Below are positions 1 through 11,501 of a stretch of 64,000 bases of DNA, piece by piece (within the stretch, counting starts at the first letter, position 1; the number at the start of each line of letters is the position of its first letter). The notes under the pieces are model-generated. The model was not told the origin of the DNA and made no database searches. It worked only from the letters and a program-made list of their open reading frames with translations. This DNA comes from Gracilaria gracilis (taxonomy: Eukaryota > Rhodophyta > Florideophyceae > Gracilariales > Gracilariaceae). The DNA lies in contig JARGSG010000015.1 in the NCBI GenBank assembly GCA_030374805.1, positions 372,001 through 436,000 of the forward strand, given 5' to 3'. Both the position numbers and the translations under genes were made by a program.

Positions 1-229
1 AGGTGTGGGTTGGTGAAGCCGAAAGCGGTCGTATTGCAGGTAACAGTGCGTAGACGCAGCATTGAGGGCAAAAGGTAGCTGTATGTGGGTGGGGTAGGTT
101 GGGTGGGTCAAAGCAAGGGTTGTCAGGAGTGCATGAGGCGTAGCGCTAGCGCAGCTCCAAAGGCCAGATAATTACAGCAAGACGTGGGGGAGGTGCATGG
201 TAACAAGCGCAGGTGCAGCGCTCAAAGTA

Positions 230-650
230 GGATATCGCCAAAGTGTGGGCGGGATAGGGTGAAAGGTGAGCGTTGCTGCGCCAACGCTGGCACAGCGCTG
301 AGAAAAGCATGTGAGCGGGGTGTAATCACGATGTGGGGTGAAAAATGAGCGTGAGCAAGATGTAATTGTGATGAGGTTGTTAAAGATGAGCGTTGGTGCG
401 CCAAGGTCGGCGCAGCGCTAAAGGCGGGCTTCCGTGCGGCCACAGCCTCACTGGGCGGGCTGAGGTGGTGAAAAGTGAGCGCCGGAACGCCGACGCCGGC
501 GCAGCGCTGAGGGCGGGATGTGAGAGGTGAGCGCCGGCGTGCAAACACCGGCGCAGCGCTTGGGGCGGGATGTGGGCGGGCTGTGGACGGGCTGTGGACG
601 GGCTGAGAAGAGACGTGAGCCCCAGCGCGCCGACGCCGGCGCCGGCGCTT
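230..650. repeat. Degenerate GC-rich minisatellite
   Basis: A module close to GCCGACGCCGGCGCAGCGCT recurs with variation near positions 275, 395, 487, 540 and 622. It is often followed by GGGCGGG or a GAGCG lead-in. Spacing is irregular, between about 50 and 120 bases, so this is a decayed array and not a clean tandem repeat. Open frames crossing it on both strands are GC-rich low-complexity translations (RRRRRRR, AGA runs) and I do not call them genes. I see nothing else in 1-229 or 651-851. Confidence 0.7.
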
Positions 651-851
651 ATGTGTTTCTGGCACCCCGCTCCAGCACGGGCATGTGTGCACACATGCCC
701 GTGTGTGTTTGCTCGTGGGTTCTTCTGTGCATATTTTTGTACAGCTGTGTGGCCTATTTCGGGGCCACGGCTACTGGCCGTGACGTAGATTGTAGGGAGG
801 TTAAAGTCTTTTGATAGAAGTGCCCAACCCAAAGTAAAAAGCGTATGCTTT

Positions 852-2620
852 TCAGTCGACGTTCTCAAGATACGAAAGATTTGAACAGAACGCCACGAAC
901 CAGTTTGCATAGTGGCGTACGTCTCTTTTCGTAGTTTCGTGTAAAGTTAGTTTCATCAACCACGAACGCCCATTTGTTAGGTAATATCTCAAAGAAGATT
1001 GAGACTTCCAACATGCAACGATTGATATACTTTCCGCGCTTTTTCCAAGGATAAAGTCATGAAACGCACCACCGTTACGAGCAGAGTGTGTTGTAATTCG
1101 AAAGTTCTCCAAACCAAGACACGCGCATGCTTTTCTAATCCGAACCTGATAATGAGGATAAGATAGGTGGAAAAGTTTCTCGCTACCTGATTGTGAATGT
1201 TTCCGAGATCTTTGGAACGAACTTAGGATTCTGATTACCTCCTCTGTAGATATCGGTACGAACTCAAAAGGACTAGTCTTGGTATCCTTAATGCAAACAC
1301 CGGCGGTGTTGGAAGGGTATGAGGTTAGTCGTGGATCTCCCGGTAGAGCTACTAGATCCCATGTCCGCTGTAGGACATCTCCCGCTCTTAGATACCCTGA
1401 CCATGCAGTAACGAGTGTGACTGCTGCCTTTGAATCTCCATTTCATAGTAAATAGCCTGCAATAACAAAAGTAAATTTTTTTGTTAACGATGTGGAGGAC
1501 AATGGTTGTTTTCAGTTTTTCCAGGCTTCGAGAGCTCTATTAGAAAGACAAAAGTTTCCCCTTGATGCTGGGGCTATAATAAAGAAAGAGCAGAGCAGGT
1601 TTGATTTTCTGCTTGTTTCCTTTCGTGTTGGAAGTAAGGTAGGAAGACTCGATATAGTGAAGAAGGATTTCATCCAGGTCCGTGAGGGTGGTTGGAATGG
1701 CACCAATATATACTCCCGGAAGGCACACAGTGCCTCACCGTACCTCTTCACGGTTTTCGGCTTGATTGACATTTGTAGCAGGGGGTGTCTGCTCAGGTAC
1801 GTTGTAAAAAGCGTCATCATATTGGCAAGGCTCCTCGGTGGGGTTCCCTGTAGGGCGGGGGGTTGGACCGGCGTGAGGCAGGTGTCCTGGGGTCTCGAGA
1901 GAATTGCCGTCCTTTGCCTGGAGATTGCCGCTGTATACCGTGACTTTTGTGGTGATTTGTGGATGGTTTTGGCCATGGAGGGCAATGAGAGGGTCGAATG
2001 ATTAGCAGCGTTTATGGCAGATCGCTCATGCTATATGCGTTGGTAGAGTGCCCGTGCGCGTGGAAAGAGGACGTTCGTTTGTGGAGGATCTCCCATCTCT
2101 TGGCGGGGAGAGATGGCTTCGCTTGGCTTATGTACCGCCGAGACGGCCCGTCGGTGGGGTTGGCTTCTGAGGAGACGTGGAGGAGCAGGGATATAATGTT
2201 ATGAGCTAAGAAGATCGCGCCGAAACGACGGCAGGGGAGGGCTAAGCTATTGCTGGGGGAGTTTCCCTTCCTAAGTGCGTGGATTGTTACGAGGGAGTCG
2301 GAAAAAATGACCACCTTGCAATTCTGTTGCCCCCGTGACGCAATCCATTCGAGGCTTAGATATGCGGTTATGGCTTCGAACTCGTTGATGTGAGTCTCTC
2401 TTCGCCAACGGTGCACAAATGCGGTGGTCCATTTCTTCCTTCGTATGAACTGGTTCACAATTTCTTTCCCTTCCACTGCCAATGATGATTTCGCCATGAG
2501 CTCCTTTAACACTCCGACATGCTCGGTTGTGTACACAAGAGCACCGGCGTCGAGGGACGCGTCGAAGCAAAGGACTATTTGTGAGAATTGTTCGTCGGTG
2601 TTCTCGGAATGCTAGTTTAG
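852..2620 (-). mobile_element. DIRS-group retroelement fragment (RNase H and tyrosine recombinase)
   Basis: This is a fossil of a tyrosine-recombinase retroelement read right to left. RNase H-like sequence lies at about 2540-2010 (motifs WTTAFVHRW, VVIFSDSLVTI, ANPTDGPSRR). The N-terminal half of a tyrosine recombinase follows at about 1985-1510, with a core relic at about 1112-852 (THSARNGG, then RYYLTNGR; other copies in the window read THSARIGG). The part order RNase H then recombinase is that of the DIRS/PAT group. The 5' part (Gag and reverse transcriptase) is absent, and no terminal repeats were recognised. It is broken, with several breaks. The copies near 45-46 kb and 62 kb are clear relatives. 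Confidence 0.8.
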
Positions 2621-2859
2621 TATGCTAGATGGCTGGTTATGAAAATAAAAGTCCGAAAAAAATAGCAATTTTGCAGATTGCGCTAGTTGGCAAAGCAAAA
2701 TTTTTTTTTTGGAAATCGCATTTCCACGTGCCGCAGTTGAACTCCATTTGTTGAAGTTCTATGCTAGTTTGCAGTTCGTGCGCCACTGTCCGTTACCACA
2801 CATTCGTCGCAGTCGTCAAAATCACTCAAAATATTTACTCTCGGGTCACCAGCGCTGGT

Positions 2860-3818
2860 TTATTCTAACTCGGCATTCGGATCCTGAGTCTCAGTTTCCC
2901 TAAACGTGAAGTTAACGAAGTCGAACGGACAACTCTCCCCATTCTGGTACACCCTCCTAGCCCCAAAGCGGCTTCCTACTCCTCCCAGCCTCTTCTCCTC
3001 CTGCTCCTCCAATATACGCTCCGCCGTCCTCGCAGCCGCCGCCGCACTCCCGAACCCCACCAACGGCGCACCACCCGGCAGCTGCGGCGGCACAAACACC
3101 TTCCCATCCTCGTCCTCCATCACCCCACCCTTCCTCCTCTTCTTCAGTCGACTCCTCACACCTTCTCCTCCCACCTCTTCCCCCCCCATCTCCCTCACTG
3201 TCCCCCCCCCCCACCCCGAGAACCAGGCGTCACCGGCGACCCTTTACCTGCTCCCTCTCTAACCCCTACTCCCCCTCCCCTCACCATCTCCTTCAACTCC
3301 ATCAGCAATTTGCACGCCTTCTCCACCTTTCCCACTTGCTCCTCCAACACTTCAACCCCTACTCTTCAGCCCCATGTTCCCCTTTCGCAGCCTTCCCATC
3401 TCCCTCCCCACGCACTCCAACGTCCCATTCACATGTCTCACAGCCCCCACCTCAGTCAACTTCATCCTCTTCCGAATCGTCGAAATCAATTCCATCGGCA
3501 CCCCGACCTCCGACACACTCAGCACCACCCCTCCCATGTCTGCCACCATCTCCGACTGCATGTCGTCGAAGTGCTCCTTCGAACTCCCCCAAGCTTCCTC
3601 ACCCGTTCCTCCATCTCCCCCATAAACCTTCTCTCCAGTCCTTCTCCTCCATCCCCATCCCCATCACCTCCACCGCCTCCTCCACCCCCATTACAAACCC
3701 TCTGACTCACACAAACCCCCTCAGTACCCCCTCCCTCCTCCTGCCACGGCGTCTCTGGCACTTCCGTTCTATGCAGCAGAGGAATTAGCTTCTCGTAACC
3801 AACGTATCCATTCGACAT
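2860..3818 (-). pseudogene. Low-complexity coiled-coil protein relic
   Basis: I do not recognise the family. Reading leftward from an ATG at 3818, the protein begins MSNGYVGYEKLIPLLHRTE. It then has a Gly/Asp-rich tract, a predicted coiled coil (FMGEMEERV, then EHFDDMQSEMVADMGG, then VEVLEEQVGKVEKACKLLME), a second Gly-rich tract, and a basic/acidic tail with RSRLKKRRKGG and ending DPNAELE. The coding trace hops between frames about three times, at G- or C-homopolymer runs near 3600, 3355 and 3200. It is therefore either a decayed gene or a region of homopolymer errors. It is the leftmost gene of the 2.9-9.3 kb leftward block, and its role is unknown. Confidence 0.45.
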
Positions 3819-4351
3819 CTCGAGAAAAGACGGCGTCCGAGAAAAGACGGCGTTCGGCGATAAACGACTTGAACAGGCCTGAGCGACTTACCACAACCCT
3901 CGTCCTTGCCACCCCTGATCGCAGCCGTTACACTCGTGGCCACACATCCCCCTACCGCGCAGGCCTTTTTGTATCACAATTTTCTTTACCTCAATTTCCC
4001 ACCATTCCCCAAAAACTCCATTTCTCCCAGATATTTCCATATTTTCGTCTTTTCCTTTCAGTACCATCCCACAAAACCAATCCACAGCGCCCGTTCCTTA
4101 ACTACTTACCATTACATTTTCCCCTTTATACTTCATTTCGAAACATCTCTTTTCATAAACACATTCATCAGTCCTAATCCCTTCATACCCACCTACCTCA
4201 TTCTTTCAACTACTTAGTCATAAAAACTATCTTTTCCTCTGAAACCACTTTATCGATGTATACATCGGCAACGCCGTTCTCTAGTTAAACATCTCTCCCT
4301 TCCTCTCCTGTAGCACAATATCTCCTGACAGCATCCAACAAATTCGACATA
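3819..4351. other. Intergenic, CT-rich, with a short direct repeat
   Basis: No gene supported. It lies between the divergent starts of the leftward coiled-coil relic and the rightward reductase-like pseudogene, so it should hold any promoters. A 16-base direct repeat (CGAGAAAAGACGGCGT) occurs at 3821-3836 and 3838-3853, right at the relic's start codon. The plus strand is strongly pyrimidine-rich. Confidence 0.5.
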
Positions 4352-5185
4352 ATGACCTCGCCTTCCTCTTCTCTCCGCTCCTCCCAAACCCCAGCTGTTG
4401 TTGTATGCATAGGTTGCATTGGCTCCATGCTTTACGACCACGCTACCCTTCAAGATACCATTCCTTCACTCCAAGATTTCATAGCCGCACACAGCATTCC
4501 GCAAGGTCCCATTTTCTTCTGCGGCAGGAGCAGCTTGTTGGAAACAGTAATTCACTCCTGCCCTCCACCTCGCAGACAAGACTTGTTCCTCATTCAGAAC
4601 GGCCACATTCTTTCCATTATTTCAAAACATGGTCTTCATCACACCACACGAGCAGTTCTTTACATTGCCGTACCCACTCTCGCTGCACCTCCACAGGGTG
4701 GCCTCACCCCTCTTACTCCATACGGCCTCACAACTGTCACCGGAAAATAGGCTTTCGCACTAGCACAACGTTTCTTTAACGCAGGTCTCACTTGTAATAT
4801 CGTTGACGAAGACGCCGTCTCTAAATTCTACTACGAAAAGCTCGTCTGGATCTCTTCATTCAACCTTGTTGGTTCCTCTCACGGCTTCATTACCATGCAT
4901 GTAGTGGCCACCCGCTACAATACCATAGTCTCAACGATAATGAACGAACTACTCGGGATAGTCTCCTCCAACACAGATGTCTCCTACGATATCCCCTCCA
5001 CAGTACAACCATTCCACGCCTACGGCAGCACTATTTCCTCCTTCCACGCCTCATTCTCTGGGTACGAATTCAGAAATGCTTACTTCTACCTTTCCTCCGA
5101 GGATACCAAGAGAGCGGGCTTGGCTGACCCTGCCCCTTTTCACCCCAACTATGTCAATGTCCTTAGAAAAGACATTCTCTTTTAA
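4352..5185 (+). pseudogene. Ketopantoate reductase-like protein (plant/algal type), single in-frame stop
   Basis: The 277-codon frame resembles the ketopantoate reductase-like family of plants and algae, part of the 6-phosphogluconate-dehydrogenase-like fold. Family signposts in order are GPIFFCGRSSLLETVI, QDLFLIQNGHI, LTPLTPYGLTTVTGK, AFALAQRFFNAGLTCNIVDE, EKLVWISSFNLVGSSHG and GYEFRNAYFYLSSE. The last two lie in the ApbA_C-type helical domain. One TAG at 4748-4750 falls immediately after TTVTGK, where relatives (as I recall them) carry tryptophan (GKW), so TGG to TAG is the likely change. Otherwise the frame is open to a TAA at 5183-5185. The N-terminal Gly-rich dinucleotide site is poor (VVVCIGCIGSM). 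No transposon feature touches it. Confidence 0.7.
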
Positions 5186-5446
5186 TATCAGTACTACTTT
5201 GGTCTCGTTTTGTAAAAAAGATATCTTCGCACAATACTCTCTCTCCTTACCCCACGCTTTGTAACTCATTTTCTTTCTTCAACAATCCTTTTATGCTCAC
5301 ATTATATCAAAACATTCGTTCATTTCTCATTACTAGTCAAGTCACTTCACTCTCACAAACATAAAACTACACGCCCTACATGTTTTATCTAGTTCTCCTC
5401 ATAATCCGTTATCATCGGTCCCTCCCCGTAGTCCCCATCCATGTTA

Positions 5447-6463
5447 TCAGCCTTGTACCTCGTCATCTTCCTCTTCGTAATCGTCCTCTGCAACTTCCTC
5501 TTTCTCCATTTCAAAGTTGCTCACAGAACTTTCCTCCTCGTCCAGCTGGTCGTTCGGGTCTTCCCCGATTCCAAATTCCTCATCTAAGAATTTGGGCCGA
5601 AAAGCAGGCTGCCTGTGCACCGCATCAGGGAGGTTGTATCCCTCGGGCACAAATTACATATGATACCGTAGACAATTTTCTTTCACCAGCGCATCCATGT
5701 ACTCAGCCCCAGCATGAAACACATCTCCCCTTCCAATCAAAATGGAGTAAGGTGGAACCCTGAACTTCTTCACAACCATCGTACGAGACAGCCTCTTCAA
5801 ACTCTTGTCATCCGTCACATACATATTATGTGACCTCTCACATACCCATATCATAAAAGAGCTCCCCCCGGAGGCCATCATGAAGAATCCTGGAATCTCC
5901 CCATTGTTCTTCTCCACATTCTTCAACCCTCGGAAATCGGTGTGCAACACCTGCCTTGGGCATCCCTCCCCCTTACACAACCCACATCCTCTTGTTTCCG
6001 GCGCATACATTCTCTGCTTCGCCCTACTGTTTTTACACAGACGAAGAGCGGCTGCTATCTGCCCAAACCTGGCATTCAACAACGCCCTCTTTCTCACCAT
6101 CATCACATTCTTCTCATCCGATTCCATGTAATCCACAATCCCCTTCTTCGTGGTAATGTATCGCCCATTGCCCTGCATCCTATCCCCCGCGTCCTTCCCA
6201 TCCCTTGCATTGATGATAGGGTTTCATCTCTTGCGTTGCTCCTCGAACTTGAGGTCCGGCTGTACCAAGAAATCCTTGTGAAAGAACTCCAACATACTCT
6301 CTGTCACATCTTCATCCAACACCACCCCCCTCTTCTTCGTTTCATCTGACATGCCTTCGTCACTTCCCAATTCCTCCAGCACACAGAATCCTCTTTCCAT
6401 CAACTCCATTCTCTTCGCTGCAAAATACTCTCGCACGAGGTCATCCCTCCTCATCGCCGCCAT
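5447..6463 (-). pseudogene. 2OG-Fe(II) dioxygenase-like domain, C-terminal part of the leftward gene
   Basis: Reading leftward, RMELMERGFCVLEELG is a typical entry strand of phytanoyl-CoA-dioxygenase-like double-stranded beta helices. VLHTDFRG supplies an HxD metal motif. SSFMIWVCERSHNMY and VPPYSILIGRGDVFHAGAEY supply the distal histidine, and LRYHM a possible 2-oxoglutarate-binding arginine. A Cys-rich patch (CGLCKGEGCPRQ) lies before the HxD. The tail is acidic (EEEDDEVQG). The trace crosses a frame change near 6200 and an in-frame stop near 5652. In known families this chemistry oxidises small molecules, proteins or methylated bases; the substrate here is unknown. Because the fold continues from the ParB-like gene on its right, I read them as one protein. 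Confidence 0.55.
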
Positions 6464-7330
6464 TCAAAGAGCCTCTTCCTCCTCTTTCGGCTTTGCCTTC
6501 AACGGCAGCTTCACCCCAAGAACTGGTTCCTTCGTAGTCCCCAGCTCCTTGTGCACATTCCGGGCTGCATGCCAGTACACCGCGTGATGCACCGCCCTCA
6601 AATCCTCCACCGTTAAACACCCCGCCCTATGCTGCTTTCGTAGGTGAAGCACACGGGTGCTGGTGTTTCACAGCATTCTTCCCTTCCGGCCACTCACTCG
6701 GCAGTGCACTCACCATACTCGTCTACGACATATCTGATCCCCCGGTGTACTCCCCAGCTGTCTTCATCCCCTTCGGGAGAACATACGGATTGTTATCCTC
6801 AAAGCTACGCATTCCTTTTTCACCTTCCCCCCCGGTTCATCCCCAACAAATCCACTATCCTTCTCACTACTATCAATCTCCTCCTCGCCCTCACTGGACG
6901 ATATCACATTGATTTTCTGCTTCTTAAAGAACTTCTTCAATGCGGTCCTCGTCATTTTCCTGAACAGGTTAACAACCTCCAAAGGTATGTCTACAGAAGA
7001 TGTGTTCACCGTACCCTTCCTTCTTCGCTTCGGGGCAGGTTGCACATCATCGTGATCCTCGTCGTCAGTAAGCACCACAGAAGTTCTCTTTCTCGTTTTC
7101 CTCTTCTTCCCCACGACCCGTTCAACCTCCTCTTCTCTCAAGCGACCCGGAACCACCTTACCTCTTGTGCTACGTCTTAACACCGGTGGTTCAGGGCTTT
7201 CCACCACCATGGAATCGCTCTCCACCTCAGCAGATGGAGCCCTGGCCGTCCCCTCCGGTTCCACAACCTCTTCAATAACCTCCTCTGCAACGTCCTCCTC
7301 CTCTGAACTTCGCAGCGGAGTGTTGTTCCA
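6464..7330 (-). pseudogene. Acidic/basic linker of the leftward ParB-dioxygenase gene
   Basis: This segment continues the gene that starts at 9232. It is highly charged and probably disordered: SSEEEDVAEEVIEEVVEP, then RRSTRGKVVPGR (an AT-hook-like basic patch), KKRKTRKRTS, PAPKRRRKG and SSSEGEEEIDSSEKDS. A helical stretch follows (LTVEDLRAVHHAVYWHAARN), reaching the dioxygenase domain. The frame changes near 7320 and 6800, and a TGA lies just before 6463. The basic patches and AT-hook-like motif suggest nuclear, DNA-associated work. That is inference from composition; no enzymatic domain is visible here. Confidence 0.5.
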
Positions 7331-9232
7331 GCTTGTTACCTGCAGTCTTCACCCTCCTAGACACCATCCCGTCCCACAAACGCTTCGCTCCCGCGAGCTC
7401 CATTTTGGCTGTTTGCTTCCCGAGATATTCCAAGACAGATACCCCCTTTCGTTCAATCTTGAGAACCGTCTGCATCACCTCCTCAACTGTCATCTTCTTC
7501 TTCTTGGCAGTCATGTCGCAAAGCTTAAACATACCAATTGCACACTGAAAGAAGTGCTTCCTCATATCCTCAAAACGGCCCGTCCTCCCTGCAGAGAACA
7601 TTCTCAGTCGCACATGCCATTGCAAGCAACGGACGACGAAACGGAATTCCCCATCTGCGAGTCCCATAAGGAGGTCACTGGACACATGTGTGAGCGTCAG
7701 CGGCGGCCCCTCCTCACACACCTTCTCAAAGAATTGGAGAAGCCCCTCGCTTTGCACAAACTTCAGAGCCAATGCCGCATAGCGATTCAAGTGACGCATA
7801 CTATAGTCCCCGATAACCCTACTTCTTTTCAACGCGCCCACTATCTGTTTCGGCGTCACCTTCCTCCCATCCACTCCTCCTTTGTCAATGATGTTTTCAG
7901 CGAAGGACACCGTGCTGTGAAGCTTGTCTGCGAAAGACACCTTCAGAACATTGGAGCTCATCTCGTTCAGGAGATTGCAAAGTCCTAGCACTTCATTCAT
8001 GACCATCGGATTACCATTTTCTCTCGTCCATAACACAACATCCAGAGACTTCACTATATCCTCCCATTTCCCGCCTTCCTCACGCAGGTCTTGTAACACA
8101 AGAAATCGGTGATATCCGTCTATAAGTGTTACAGGCAGCACAAGTCTCCCGTCAACGATGTCACTCGCTTCCAAATCGCCTAAAAGTGTAAAAGCAATCG
8201 AACCGGCGGAGGGAAGCCAACCAAAATTGCGGCACTTCATCTTCGTGGCCTCCTTGTGCGCCAGGTTCACACTGCGAACCGTGTTCTTCGGAATTTCAAT
8301 CATCTCGATATCCGTCGTCAAACGCTGCTGAACATAGTCGTCGAGGGATATCTTCGGTAGCGGCAGCGTGGTGTCCACCTCATCCGACGGAACTTTATCT
8401 CCTTCATCGAACAAATCCCCCTCAGTTCCACCCAGGGAAGCCTTAGTAGTCCCCATCACCTCCACAACATCGTCATCGGAATCATCCACGATGGTAACCC
8501 CCTTTCAATTGCTCCCACCGGTTTCTTTATCCCTTTAGAACCTCCTCGTCCTCCTCCTCTCGTTGGTGGAGACTGGAGTTTGGCGGTTTTAGAGGACTGC
8601 TCAGCCGATTCCTTGACCTCCTCAACATCTTCACTTTCAGGCTGAGAGGTGGACGACTTCCCGGCCCCAGGGTGCGGAGTGGGGTGCGAAGTGGGACTCT
8701 GGGGAATCTCAATTGAGGCCATCATCGACGTATCCCAGGCATACAACCCAGCAGATACCAAATCGGCGAGCTTACTCGGGGGTTCCTCCGAACGTTGGAA
8801 ACGGTAAGGGTACTTCGCGTCTAGATGGCTTGAAGTATTCGTCCTACAGATAACCACCAAATCCTCACCCTCTAAGGCAGTGGCGCTTAGCAGATGGCCA
8901 TGCATCGAACGGCAGAGCCCCTTCCCGGTACCACCAACAGGCCCCACGCTACGTACTTCCGCAGTACCAACTTCAACCCTGTTCTTGTCCCTTCCAAGGC
9001 TGATGAACAAAGATACAGAGTCGCCGCCACCTTTGACCTTATGTGGCGCGGGAGTACTCGTCTTCTTCTTCATCGCGCGCGGTGTTCCCCGCTCGGAACG
9101 CGATCTCACCCTAGGAGGCGGGGAGACCTTCGCCTTTCTTCTTCCTCGCGTAAACGGCGCCATTCCTGACCCTTCGCTGTTCCTCTTCGATCGCGCTGAC
9201 TCCCGCCCCCTTTTATGGTTCAGAGGCGCCAT
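7272..9232 (-). pseudogene. ParB-like domain protein, N-terminal part of the leftward gene
   Basis: The best start is the ATG at 9232 (MAPLNHKRGRE), followed by a long basic region. A small unrecognised domain sits near residues 90-160. A Pro/Ser-rich linker leads, after a one-base frame change in an A3G5 run near 8500, to VDDSDDDVVEV and then the ParB-like part. That part has IPKNTVRSVNLAHKE and LVLPVTLIDGYHRFLVLQ, where DGYHR matches the DGxHR signature of ParB/Srx-type domains. About 250 helical residues follow (MTVEEVMQTVLKIERKGVS). Prokaryotic ParB-like domains often accompany DNA methyltransferases, and one is encoded divergently here at 11.5 kb. ParB assignment rests on one motif plus context. 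Confidence 0.5.
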
Positions 9233-9719
9233 GTTGGATACAAAGGGTTCAAACAATTCGAAACGCGGATTACGAGCGTCTGGAATGCTCACGAGAACGT
9301 ATAGTGGACGTTCCCTTCTCAATCACGTTCGTTGCCTTCACTTCCTGACCGAACACTGCGCCCGATCGATATAGGATTGAACTCAAGGGGTTCCGTATTT
9401 CAAGTTTTAGAATTCACTATCGCTTTATTTAGAAAGTTAAATGATTTTCATAACTACTACGTACGCATAGCTATAGAATAAAGGCACCCAGTTTAGAAGG
9501 AAAAAAAATGAATTGCGTCTGTCAAGTTTTCTGCGTGGACAGTGGTCCGGGGTGGAGTGGCGCTTCATCAGGGCCCTGATGACCCCCCACAACACCCCGG
9601 ACCGCTGTCCATGCACAGTGGCCGATGAAGTTGGACGACACCTCGGACGGCTGTCTATGGCTGATGAAACTCCACGACACCTCGGACCGCTGTCCACGCG
9701 AAAAAAAATTTAATTTTTC

Positions 9720-9793
9720 GGACAGCGGTCCGGGGTGGAGTGGCGCTTCATCACAGCACTGATGAAGCGCCACTCCACCCCGGACCGCTGTCC
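9720..9793. repeat. Perfect 34 bp-arm hairpin
   Basis: Arms beginning GGACAGCGGTCCGGGGTGGA and ending in its reverse complement pair perfectly over 34 bp around the 6-base loop CAGCAC. Diverged copies lie at 9537-9610, 10937-11010 (nearly perfect) and about 11055-11124. Confidence 0.9.
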
Positions 9794-10219
9794 ACGCGCC
9801 GTGGCTGATGAAGCTGGACGACACCCCGGACCGCTGTTCACGCGCCGTGGTTGATGAAGCTGGACGACACCCCGGACCGCTGTCCACGCGCCATGGCCGA
9901 TGAAGCTGGACGACAACGCGGACCGCTGTCGACGACGGTTTTCACTCATGATTCTTTTATGAATATTTAAAGCCCTGCATCTTCTTATAATGACGGGAGG
10001 ACGTAAAGGTACATCCTACCAAATCGAAGAAGGTAGTTCTACCAACTACCTTCTCTAACTTTATATGATTAGATTTTCCTGTAGCGCCAAAGGTCGTGAC
10101 CGATAATGAATACCCCCTTTGCGACAACCACGAGCATTTTGTGGTTGTCGGAGAAGAAGAACTCATCACTGGCCACGACATTCTTCTAGTGACTATATTG
10201 GGGACTATTCTTCTTCAGT

Positions 10220-10470
10220 GATTGAAATATCAGTCATGGCTAAACACGATTATATGAGTTGAACAACTCATATAATCGTAGTCCACCATCACCGGTAGCT
10301 CAACCACTTCCGATAGTTCGACCTAACGCAGTCTAATCTAGTCGGTCTAATAAATAACCACAGTCCAACAGTGATTGAGCTGGCTGTCAAAGCCAAAGCC
10401 GATTACATGAGTTGAACAACTCAAATAATCGTACTCGACCATCACGGCCAGCTCAAGCACTTCCGAATGT
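10220..10470. repeat. Diverged direct repeat containing a 32 bp palindrome
   Basis: A block of about 105 bp near 10220-10325 recurs near 10370-10470, each with ATGAGTTGAACAACTCA and then ACCATCAC..CAGCTCA. In the first copy, 10247-10278 is a perfect palindrome with 15 bp arms (CGATTATATGAGTTG, two-base spacer). The second copy has lost part of it. Confidence 0.75.
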
Positions 10471-10650
10471 TCTCAGTAAAGCAAGAATGCAGAAGTGGCA
10501 TACACTGTGTCCGGCGATTCTGGCTTGAATACGCAATAGCATGGAAAATAGAAGAGTACGCCAGTTAGTACGATTCACAGAAAACAAACAAATTGTCGAA
10601 CGTACCTTGTGTGGCACTACGTCCGCGCAACAGAACAAGGACGGAAAAAG

Positions 10651-10760
10651 CACCTCCCTTATACAGTTTCCGGCGATATGTTCTTCTTCTGTCACAACCG
10701 AGAGAATCACTTGGTTGTGACAGGAGGAGAAGAGATCCCCGGAAACCGTAACGGGGAGGT
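10651..10760. repeat. Long imperfect hairpin, about 110 nt
   Basis: CACCTCCC at 10651 pairs with GGGGAGGT at 10760, GTTTCCGG with CCGGAAAC, and CTGTCACAACC with GGTTGTGACAG around a short loop. This could fold as a single RNA hairpin if transcribed. It may also simply be an old inverted-repeat insert inside the foldback element. Confidence 0.65.
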
Positions 10761-11501
10761 ACAGAGCGTGGTGCTTACCGAGGCAGTTGGCAGGTGAGCG
10801 AAGGTGCTTAAGTACACGCAGCGTCACATTACAAACAAGCGCCAGTCGCGAGGGGGCCGCTGTCCAGGTGGAAATCTTTTTTCTTTGCGTGGACAGCGGT
10901 CCGAGGTGTCGTCCAGATTCATCAGCCACGGCGCGTGAACAGCGGTCCGGGGTGGATTGGCGCTTCATCAGTGCCGTGATGAAGCGCCACTCCACCCCGG
11001 ACCGCTGTCCGAAAAATTAAATTTTGCTTTACTTTTTCTCCCACGGCGCATGGAAAGTGGACCGCCTCGAGTGGCACTTCATCAGAGCCGTGATGGAGCG
11101 CCACTGCACCACGGACCGCTGTCCGGAGGGCCGTAAGTTATAACTTCGCCTATACTTCCATATCTAGGAATTATCGCACCCCCCTTCCATCTCTGTCTTC
11201 TCTTATAACTGTTTATCACCGCATAAGCCCCCCTAACATCTCCCAATTCCCTTCTACTTCTCAACTTTAGAGTTCTGGTGCCGTTTTGGCGTCTGAATTC
11301 CTCCTTCACATTGCTAATTCCGCAGCCGTCTGCCGTCCGCTCCCGTCTACCATCCGCACTCATCTCTCGTTCGCTGCCGTCTCTCGTCAGCTTCCGTCCG
11401 TTCGCCCTCGCCGTCTGCTGCCGACGTCAATGATCTGTTTTCTCACGACCGCTCCCGTTCTCCTTCCGTATTCATAATACAGCCCCCCGTTATTGTTTAA
11501 A

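Larger units (their letters stand above)
9510..11131. mobile_element. Foldback-like element built of nested hairpins
   Basis: Left arm, about 9537-9935, and right arm, about 10851-11124, are inverted copies of the same modules. These are a 74 bp hairpin (GGACAGCGGTCC ... GGACCGCTGTCC) and a roughly 45 bp unit ending in the same 12-mer. The unit is repeated about four times on the left (9790-9935) and once or twice on the right. The 900 bp between the arms is itself full of smaller palindromes. No protein frame looks real. Long inverted arms made of sub-repeats around a unique centre are the layout of foldback (FB/TU-type) DNA elements. It lies between the start codons of the two divergent modification genes. 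No target-site duplication was identified. Confidence 0.6.

Noticed and set aside
222-692. Long open frames on both strands at the left edge
   Set aside because: They translate a GC-rich minisatellite and have Arg, Ala and Pro runs with no domain.
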